A stretch of DNA of 64,000 nt, from the NCBI GenBank assembly GCA_009792885.1, contig WMCF01000026.1:2418001-2482000 (forward strand), read 5' to 3'. This stretch comes from Eremophila alpestris peregrina (lineage: Eukaryota; Chordata; Aves; Passeriformes; Alaudidae). The translations under genes and the position numbers were made by a program. The notes below the pieces were generated by a model. It worked only from the letters and a program-made list of their open reading frames with translations. It made no database searches and was not told where the DNA came from. This document shows, piece by piece, positions 54,881 to 64,000 of this stretch (positions are counted from its first letter, which is position 1; the number at the start of each line of letters is the position of its first letter).

Positions 54881-55590
54881 ACAGACTCACAGAATGTGCT
54901 GAGTTGGAAGGGACTCACAACGTTCATCAAAGTCCAGCTCCTGGCCCTGCATGAGACAGCTCCAGGAATCACACCATGTGCCTGAGAATGTTGTCAAGTC
55001 ATTTCTTGAGCAACATCAGGCTTGGTGCTGTGACCCTGGGGAGCCTGTTCCAGTGCCTAACCACCCTTTGGGTGAAAACATTTTCCTAATATCCAACCTA
55101 AACCTCCTCTGACACAACTTCAGGCCATTCCTTCATGTCCTGTCACTGGTCACTACAGAGAAGAGATCAAAGTCTGCCCCTCCCCTTCTCTTCACAAGTT
55201 GTAGACTGGGATGAGGTCCCCTCTCAGGCTCCTCTTCTCCTGGCTGAACAGACTGAGTGACATCTTTGGCTTACCTTCAAGGCCCTTCACCATTACTGTT
55301 GCCCTTCTTTGCACATTCTTTGATAGTTTAATGACCTTTTTATATTGTGGTGCCTAAAACTGCACTCAGCATTCAGGATGAGCGCAGAGCAGAGTGGGGC
55401 AATCCCCTCCCTTGCCCAGCTGGCCATGCTGTGCCTGATGCCCTGCCAGGGCAGGGTTGGCCCTCCTGGCTGCCAGGGCACAGTGACTCATGTTCAACTT
55501 GCTTTTTACCAGGACCACTAGGTCCCTCCCTGCAGTGCTGCCCTCCAGCCTCTCAGATCCCAGTCTGTCTGTACATCCAGTCTGTCTGTG
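54881..55590 (-). mobile_element. Inner CR1 LINE, 5'-truncated copy nested in an older CR1
   Basis: Begins on the plus strand with ACAGACTCACAGAATGTGCT, a CR1 3' end of a different subfamily, and continues without gaps into ORF2. On the minus strand the protein pieces LVVLVKSKLNMSHCALAARR and GIRHSMASWAREGIAPLCSA match the CR1 reverse transcriptase C-terminal region (consensus of the type DLGVLVDGKLNMSQQCALAARRAN and SREGIVPLCSAL). Blocks such as GGGGAGCCTGTTCCAGTGCC and CACAACTTCAGGCCATTCC are well kept, so it is younger than the 42720 copy. It has substitutions and frame breaks and is not autonomous. It ends near CAGTCTGTCTGTACATCCAG. Confidence 0.92.
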
Positions 55591-55735
55591 GGCCCTCCAC
55601 AACCTCTCTGCACAACCTGTTCAGTGCTTCACCATAGTGAAGAATTCATAGTCAATAATTTCTTCCTAACATCCAGTCTAAACCTGTCCTCACAGTTGGA
55701 AACCATTGCCCCTTTCCTTGTCACTATCTGGCTGT
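55591..55735 (-). mobile_element. Outer CR1 LINE, more 5' portion (continuation beyond the nested copy)
   Basis: CCACAACCTCTCTGCACAAC, CTGTTCAGTGCTTCACCATA, AATTTCTTCCTAACATCCAG and GGAAACCATTGCCCCTTTCC continue the CR1 sequence interrupted at 54880. Similarity fades after about 55735. Confidence 0.85.
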
Positions 55736-58700
55736 ATACAAAGTTCTTTATCATTGCTATAAATACTTACCATATAATTTGCAAGTACTTCTTTCAATAT
55801 GATGGCTAAAATAGATGAAGTATTAATAGTTGTGGTAGATCCACATCCTCAGTGACAAATTCCTCATGTCTAGATTTGTTGGGTTTTTTTTTTCCTTCTA
55901 TGTGTATAAGCCTATTAAAATATCTGTACAAGGAAATGTGTATACATCTGGAGAGTGATCCAGTTGATGTTCCATTAACAATAATGGCTAGGTAAAATAA
56001 TACAGTGATAACTTTTTGGTGGGTTGTTTTTTGGTTTGGGGTTTTTTTTTGGTTGGTTGATTTTGTTTGTTTTTCTTCCTCTTTTTCTACTAATGTGCTT
56101 GGGAAAGCTTGCTTGCAGTGACAGCTGCTCTGTACACAGCATAATATATATCTGTCCTATGAGAGTAACCATTCAATTTCTTATAGCATCAACTAAATAA
56201 AATGTTAGTCTGCTCCACATTCTAGGCTTAAAGATTTTAATTATTTCATACTTTTTTCTAATTATATTTCAAGTATTCTATACTTTAAAATTTACAACTT
56301 ACAAATATGTCAAAAAATCTATGGAAGTTAGGGTTGTAGGGAATTAGTTGTTGGATTTTTTTTTTATTAATTGCTTCATGTTAAGAAATAATAACTAAGA
56401 CAAGTTCACGTTCTTTTTTTGGTCAATACACCTGTATTAATTTCAGTAGGATAAAAATACGTCACTGTGTAAATTCCTTATTTAAAGTGTCCTAAATGTG
56501 ACTTTTTTGGGGTTTAGACAGTAGATGATAAATTTGCTGTTGTCAGACATGTAAATATTACTGAAAGATTTTTGGGTTACCCAAAACGTATCTGCATCTC
56601 TCCCTTAATAGACCCATCCCTGCAGTGGGATTTAACAGGCTGTTGGCTCTGGCTCCTGGCTTGCAGGAGGAGTCACAGAAAGCTGGCTCAGCTGAATTCA
56701 CTGAGTGTTTCCTCGCTGGCTTTGTTATGGCCAGTAAATTTCATCACAGAGAGAAGGAAAGAAGTCCTAAGGAGGCCAAAGTAATACCAGGTATCACATC
56801 ATTTGTTTCAATGTCACTTCATAAGGACTTAATGCACTCTATGCCCTTACCTTACATCATCAGTTTTCAGGAGCTGAAATTACATCTTTATAACTTAAAT
56901 CTAATCTCCAGTGTTGGAAGAAACCAGTTTTGAAATTACTGTGTGTTTTCTGGGCAGAGACTTTGGCTTTAGTGGCAGGGATTTTTGTGAGGATGTAGAA
57001 AAATATTATTTATTAACTTTTTAATTGATACTGGCTCAGAAAACTCTTTCATGCAAGCAGTATTTTGGTATATTAGCCTTGTGTAACATTTACAATGAAG
57101 TTGCCCTCCCATTAATTTGTGTATGGCTTAGATTTTTTTCAGTTCATTTTGAGAAGAGTTTTCATCAAAAAACATTGACCAGCAGGAACACTGTATATAA
57201 AATTCACTACAAGTTATTTATTTCTAGCAACGTGTAGCTACATGTTAGATGTGATAAATAGTACATTCTTTGGGACAAAGAACTTCTTTAGAATTGGCAT
57301 GATGGAATCTTGTTTCATTCCTTACTTATGGCAAATAAAATGCTAATTGACTCTGGAACTGATAGTTGATTTTATTTTAAAGGTTGGCACAACACAAAAA
57401 CCTTTTGGGAATTATCAAGAATACACTTTGTTATAAACTAATCAATTTCATCTTATTTAGAGTTATTTTATGCATACCTGTCCTCACACTAAAAGATAAC
57501 AAATGGTAGAATGTCGTTTTGCTTCAACAGTTTCAAGTTCCAAATCTTGCATAGGTAATAGCTAGCAAATATAGAAACAGTCAGCTTTGACTGATATATT
57601 TAATATTTTGTCTTGCTTTAATGAAGCCATCCCTCTCAAAGCTACCATAGAACCTATGCTTCTGATACTTTCTCAGTATATACACGTGTAGCTATCCAGC
57701 CATAAAATGTATTAATTTACTTATTATAATTTTACACATAAATTTAAGGATAACAACTAAAAATTTAAGTTTTTAAATCACATTTTTATTTCTCTCCCTC
57801 ACATCCTTTCATAGTTATGTTTCTTAAGATTCCAAGCAATCTACTCAATTGTCACGATTTTATAGCTTCCTTTCTCTTTTATTGAGCATTAAGTATTAGT
57901 ACTATTTTTCAAAGTAAGACTTTGAAAAAGCCTTACTGGAGGAGGGGAGAAATTGGTTTTATTCCTCTATGCACTTATGCAGTTAGTCTCCTTGGCTGTC
58001 TTAACTTTTATTTTTCCTTAATGATAATTTCTTCTTCATTTCCCTTGCGTATTGCTTTGCCCCTTCAGTTTTACATGATTCATCAATGAAATATATATTT
58101 TGTTTACAAATTTTTATCTGTATTTTGCTCTTTTTCAGTTAGCTTTCATGCCTGGGTAGCTTTCTTCTTTTTCATTTGGCTTAATGTCATCTTCAATTTT
58201 TTTCAAATCTGGATATAATCTAAAGTAGCAATGAACCTTCAGTGCTGAGAAACACAAACCTGTAGTTGCTTAGTCTGAGAAAGCACACACTTTCAAATGT
58301 ATATTTATTTTTTTTTAATATTTTTCCATGGCTTAGCTCTGATACTGGATGTGCAGGTACTATAGCACATACCTCACTGACTTACGGTATGTGTATTATT
58401 CTTAGCACTGCATAAAATAGGGTAAGATCAATTAAGTCAGATTATATGTTTGTGTAGTTTGATAATAGTGAATACTTCTGAAAAAAAGAAGCAAGAAATA
58501 GAAGATGGATTGCGTTATTCCCACAAGTGTGTCTTTCCAGATTCTGGTAACTAGGAATTTACGGACTGGGAACTCCCAGCTGGCCTGTTCTGAAGCTAAT
58601 CCAATTTATCCTTTTGTTTTATGAAACATTCTGTAAGAAGGAATTTTTAAATTGAATTGTGCCATATGTGGAAAAGTCTTCCTTTTGGGTTTTAAATCTA

Positions 58701-61639
58701 CTGATTAGAAAATTTATTTTCAATTCCATTCTTTGAGTGAGAGATAATTCATGGCATGGCTATACTCTGCATCACTGGGGATTTTCAAGCTATTCAAGTA
58801 TTTTTTCCATGACAAATCATGCCTTAAAATTTTTTCTGAGATACACTGGGAAATGGTCCTCTCAGAATACAGCTAATTGAATCTGTTTTACTTGTCTTAC
58901 TGCTGCTGCTTTCCTTTATTTTTTAAAAAAATTATTATTAATACAGTATTGTAGAGTAATTAGCTTCAGCATATCAAACTGTGGAACTTGGGTAACATAT
59001 GTATATCATTTTCAAAGAAAATGTCCTATTTCTCTTTCTTAATTGAGAAATATTGTTGCATAGGATTTTGATTCCGGTGTTTATTTTGGTGTTTAGATAG
59101 ATTTCCATAAATAATTGTGGAAAATTACATTTAAACAACAACAGGAAGTATCGTAAGGCTGGAATCTATGGTGGTAGCAGAAGAAATGTGTTGGAAAGAT
59201 TCATTTAAACAAATAATGGTAGAAGAAAGGGTGTTGATAAGGCATGACAACTAAAAAATACTCAAGGTATGAGACTTAGGTAGACCAACAAGAAACAGAC
59301 ATTTGCATAGTAACCCTCATTGTAACTACACCTTTCCTCCAATCCCAGCCAATTCCACCCCAATCCCTTAAACATAAGGCCTGAGTTCTCTGTTTCTTTC
59401 ATTTCGCTGTCCCTCTAGAACTGTAGTTTAGCATTTCAGTGCAAAAAATCAGTATGTGCATTTCTTTAGAGACGATCTGAGAGCTTCTTGCTGCCAAAGT
59501 GTGTGACTGTCACACATATCCTGAGCTAAATTGCTTAGAATCTGTCTGGCACAGAGTCAGAATTTTGTTTTTCTGTGTATTTCACCAGTAGCTACTGCTT
59601 CTGCTGGATGTATTCAGAGCTCTGTTGAAGCAGCTGTAAATGTTATTGAAATGGAGGTGTCGGTGTCCCTCTTGCATTCATCATGTGGTGGGAAACAAGA
59701 ATCAGGTGCCCCTCCTGCCTCATTTGGGGTGTAGACTCCCTCAGGAATTGTAGCTCACAACAACATTTGTTAAGTTTGAGGGCTGACCAATTCTGTTACA
59801 AAGCCATTGTGACAGTCCATGGGTCAGAAATCGTCTCTAGGTTGCTGGCTGGGGCACTCATGTGGGTGGATCAAGTCCTAATCCTTGTTCCAGGTACTGT
59901 TTTAAGCTACAGAAGTTCAGCTGAAGAGAAAGGTAGATTCTTCAGAATACTCCCAATTCTCATAGCTCAGGAATCTTCCTGGAGATGAGGCATCTTAGAA
60001 AGAATAATCTGTCTGAAGAAAGTTTCAAGTTCTTAATTTTTTTTTTCCACTACATCTATGAATATCTCAGTTGTAAGAAATATTCCCCACTGTTTTATTT
60101 ATTAAAGCCACACTCCATTTCTTTGTGACTCTAAGGGCTTTTGTAAACAGAATCTAGGTTAATTTGGAGAGTTTAATAGTGACTTGAAATGGTGTAACTA
60201 AGGGCAAAATGTGATCCCGAATGTGCTTTGATATGAATGTGGTGGTTATGATATAATCTCTCAGAATTCCTTAACTATGACTATTAGAGCTAAAAACTTT
60301 AGGGATACAGTTAGCTAGCTTGCCATAATTAAAGCAATTTCTTATTGTAATCTGCCTTTAGTCAGGCATACCTGAGAGCTGAAATTAACCTTTTTAAAAT
60401 TCTCATCTTTAATGCCTGAGAGGCCCTTGAAGTATGAGTGTATTAGAATGACTTTTTTTCTTATTTTATTCTGCAGGAGAGATTTTTTTTTCTTTTCATG
60501 CTGAGTTCTTGTTTAAGTCAGCTCCCTCTGAAGTAAATATTTTATATATGTACATATAAGTCAGGATAAGCTAATTACTTACAGAATAAAGTGGACTTAC
60601 TGCATAAGAAATATAGACTTTGATTTTGATTATTTTTCTAGTTTTGTTCTCATTTACAGTTTATTATAAATGTTTGCTATTACTGGTAGTAGAATTTCCA
60701 GTCAGAATACCCTCAAATATACACCTGCTTTTGAAAAACATATTTTGTAGAAACAGGTGATACAGACACAAAATAATAAACAGTGCAAGTCCTGAAATGC
60801 CATTTCTCAGCACTTCAATTGGTACTTTTGTTGAGGAGTTTCATTTTCTCAGGCATTAATGTATTACTATTTCCTGCTGTATCCTAATTTTGTCCCTGTC
60901 CTGTGCTGCCTTTAGCTTCTTTGATTCTTTAAAGACCTGGACTATCTCAGCTTTAAATTTTCCAGAGAAGCTTTTCTCAGTGTCATGGAGAGATAATTGT
61001 ACCAAGTACTTTCACTCTAGAAATTAGTCTTAGAATATTTTCACATTAAGTTAAATATTTCATTTTTGTTAATTTTAATTTTTTGGTGGTTTCTTCGTTT
61101 TTTTGTTTTGTTTTGTTTTTCTGGTTTCATATGGCAATTAAATCTTCTTCAACAATATTATTTAACCTTACTTTTGCATTTGTATCCTTTAGGTCTTTTT
61201 GGTCCTTGCTGAGGACACTAGTTCATATTTAGTTCACCTAAATTTTGTTACATAAAATTCCCTCAGGCGTTAAAGTTCTTTACTGTTCTTCAAATCTTTC
61301 TTGATTTCCTGGTGATATGCCCAGAAGTGAACATGCTGTTCCAGAAGCAGCTGTGGAAGTGCAGGATACCAAGTACAGAAACACTGTTGTAGGCATCTTT
61401 TGATATGCACAGACTAATGCAGCAAAGGCTGTTTTTCAACCGGTTCACATCAGTAAAATATAGTTTTTCTTAACTCCCCTGATATAATGTTTCTCTGAAA
61501 TTTTTTCCTTTTTCTTCAAAAACTTTTTCAAATTATTTTTCCTAATCTAATGCAATTTCATTATTTTCATGTTTTGCTGTAAAAATGTTTGTCTCATTGA
61601 TATTGCTTTATCTCTGGTGTGATTTATGTATTTCTTCAG
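55736..61639 (+). other. FSTL5 intron sequence
   Basis: AT-rich, no supported exon. Includes a T/G-rich stretch at 56010-56090. Two somewhat GC-richer stretches (56590-56790 and 59530-59990) have overlapping plus frames of 70-102 codons without recognisable domains; I see no consensus splice pair that would make them FSTL5 exons. Confidence 0.55.
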
Positions 61640-61760
61640 CTTATTAGTTATTGAATCTTCTAGGTTATTACTGAGGATGCTGAGTACTGGGCCTAGTAAA
61701 GTTCTGTGTAACATCCTAGGTGGGGCCTTTTACTGTTTAATACACACCATGTCTTAAAAT
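61640..61760 (-). mobile_element. Possible ancient CR1 remnant
   Basis: GGATGCTGAGTACTGGGCCT, AGTAAAGTTCTGTGTAACAT and CCTAGGTGGGGCC resemble the reverse complement of the CR1 reverse transcriptase stretch that reads ATGCTGAACAGTACTGGACC with following CTGTGGAACACCACTAG. Heavily diverged; a tentative call. Confidence 0.35.
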
Positions 61761-64000
61761 TCTTTTGAGTGGAGATTGTTAACATTTTCTTCCCTTATGA
61801 ATTCTAATAAGTATGGATTAACTTCATAACTGTGCTGAGTAACTCACTGAAATAGGAAAAGTTGTCATTCATTAGATGGCTTTGTTTACCTTTTCTCTGT
61901 GCTCCTCTGAATAACAAGGAAATTCAACCAATAATTGTATTTCAAAATGGAATTACTTTTTCTTCCCTGTGGGTTGACACAGTTTTTACCCCTCCATTTT
62001 AAAATTAACATTTGATATTGCTTTCTAATACTAATTTCTCATATTATTAATTGCAGCCTAGAGAAGTAGGCTGGGCTGGATACAAATGACAGAACATATT
62101 TTTTAGATCTAATTCTGTAAAGTGAACAAGCATATGCTTACACCAGTTCTAGGAAAAGAAACCATGAAGACTTTTCTTCTCTAACCAGTGTTGTATGTCC
62201 CCTCTCATAATATGCAGAATACAGTTTTCAGAGCTCTAAGTAGTCATTTATTCAGAATATAACTTCATTTTTCATTACTGATGATACATACATAAAACTT
62301 TCCAAGGCATAAGATGTTTAGTTACAGGTAAGTGGGTAGTCTAGTCAAGAAATCTTTACTTGGACACTTCCCTGTGAGAATACTGAGCTCTCTTCTCTTC
62401 TTCCCCTCATTGCTAGTTCTTGGGCCTTTCATGAGGATAAGTGTAAAGAAGGCAATACTGAAGGGAAAAGTCAGCTCAGGAAAGGAACATACCTTATAAA
62501 ATGCCTTCAAAGTACAATGTTTTAACTTTTATCTGTATATGTAAAACTCTTTAATATTTTATACTGTGTCAGAGGTGGTAACTGTTTGTTTGAGCCTGAG
62601 CATTTTTTCCCTGAGCGCTGTCAATATTGCAGACTTAATGGCATGGATGAGCACTTGTTCCTTTAACACAATCTTTGATTGGTTATGTCCACTGAAGTCA
62701 AATTAGGTTCAAACTAAATAACACTAGCTTACACCTAAACTTTATTAAATCCTTGATAGTTTACCTATGTCTTTAACATTTTAAACATTTTTTTTTCTTT
62801 TTTAAGAAACAAACTAGAACTAGTTAACATGTGCTGCATGTTGCTCCCACGTGCATGAAGGTCATGCTCAGAGCAGAAGCAACAGTGCAAGATAAGCCCT
62901 CACTTAAAAAGAGTAAAGGACATATTTGTCCATAAGTTACACAGCTTTTTCCTAGAACATCAATGTAAAAATAGCAGATCAATATATGAGTATTGTACTC
63001 TTCAAGTTTTATTCTGGCCGATCCTCTGTCATACAATCAGTCCCTTCTCATGTAGTAGTACCTCTCCTGGGTGCAACAGTTCCCGTCTATTCTTCTTATA
63101 AATCTCTGCTGATTAAAGCTGCCATTATTCTCTTATTTCCTTTTTAGCTCCTAAGCACTTTGTCTCACCAGGAGGATAATTTCTCCTTTATTATGTCTGG
63201 ACAAGGAAAATCCTGGAATAACAATGCTGCAATGCAAAGATCAATTCTAGATCTCTTCGCATAATGTCCTTTGTCCTTCAGGAAAAGCAATTGGGCATGG
63301 GGAAGGATTAATACCTTTATGGTCTATAGTCTTCCTGGTTGTGAGGCATGCTTGCTGAAGTGGCAATTTTGTTATTTAGCTACCTGAGACAATAAAATCA
63401 ATGTTGAATATTTTTTTAATTTATTTATTTTTACACTGAGTAATGTTGGAGGAATTATTGCCTGGAAAAGTTATTTTTGTAGTTGCAAAATGAATCCTCC
63501 ACCTAGTCAGGTTTCAGGCAAGTGTGCTGGAGACATTCTTTGTATTTATGGTAACAAAAATGCTCCAGAAATAATAGGAAAGATGTAAAAATCTTTAAAG
63601 CTGGTGAATTTTGCGTATGTCATCATATGAAGCATAAGATGATCTTGTTAAATTTTTAAAAGGACAAAAATTCCAAACAATATTGCAGTCCAAAAGCTTA
63701 AATTTTGGCATGGTTAAAATAATATAAAGGAGGATGCATCATGGAAAATACTAAATTAATAATTCTACAGATAATGACCTTTATAGTCGCTTTCCCTTGG
63801 CAATGAAGTAATGGCAATACTATTTAGCTCTTGTACAACAATTTCTATTTTCAAAGTACTGCACTTATTTGATAGATTTGATAGAGGGGAAAACAATTCT
63901 TGTCTAAAGCTCTTGAATTACTTTACATTTTCTCTCAGGACTGAGTAAGGAACCTTTTACAAGAGAGAAGACCTTAAAACTAGAGTTTCTTCAGTCCTGT
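61761..64000 (+). other. FSTL5 intron sequence, 3' end of window
   Basis: AT-rich, no exon or recognised repeat. A GATAAGTGTAAA (Asp-Lys-Cys-Lys) at 62436 recalls the residues after the follistatin module but does not continue as FSTL5. Confidence 0.55.

Noticed and set aside
56572..56933. Overlapping 70- and 102-codon plus frames as possible exons
   Set aside because: No recognised domain and no acceptor-donor pair that yields FSTL5 sequence.
62434..62465. GATAAGTGTAAA preceded by AG, reading Asp-Lys-Cys-Lys, as the next FSTL5 exon
   Set aside because: The phase does not fit the phase-1 donor with a glycine split codon, there is no good polypyrimidine tract, and the following residues (EGNTEGK) do not match FSTL5.

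Overview
This is a 64 kb stretch of AT-rich vertebrate nuclear DNA, almost certainly from a bird. Two things point to a bird: many CR1 LINE 3' ends of the avian kind (at least six insertions, one nested inside another), and a single protein-coding exon that matches the follistatin module of FSTL5 (follistatin-like 5). No bacterial, organellar or viral gene organisation is present. I saw no tRNA, rRNA or CRISPR signal.

Layout: bases 1-37625 are read as one FSTL5 intron. It holds a CTTT/CTGT low-complexity tract (11766-11923), a broken 1 kb CR1 retrotransposon 3' fragment on the plus strand (24145-25160), a probable ERVL-like LTR remnant (29390-29640), two unexplained GC-richer patches (31041-31640 and 32160-32560) and a CR1 3' end (37150-37275) about 350 bases before the exon. 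The exon is 37626-37874, plus strand. It has a polypyrimidine tract plus AG acceptor, a GTAAGC donor and phase 1-1 boundaries. It encodes 82 complete codons with ten cysteines in follistatin/Kazal spacing.

Bases 37875-64000 are read as the next FSTL5 intron. It carries an ancient CR1 remnant (42720-43020), CR1 3' ends at 44865-45000 and 52351-52480, a nested pair of CR1 elements on the minus strand (54752-55735), a doubtful ancient CR1 remnant (61640-61760) and a perfect 13-base inverted repeat (46869-46899).

FSTL5 is a large secreted glycoprotein gene with very long introns, so one exon in 64 kb fits. Other open reading frames, including the longest (141 codons, 31042-31467 minus), look like chance frames or repeat-derived frames. 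I found no convincing new biological system. The most useful observations are the exon structure, the nested retrotransposons, the perfect hairpin, the unexplained TATA-containing patch and some candidate conserved noncoding stretches.
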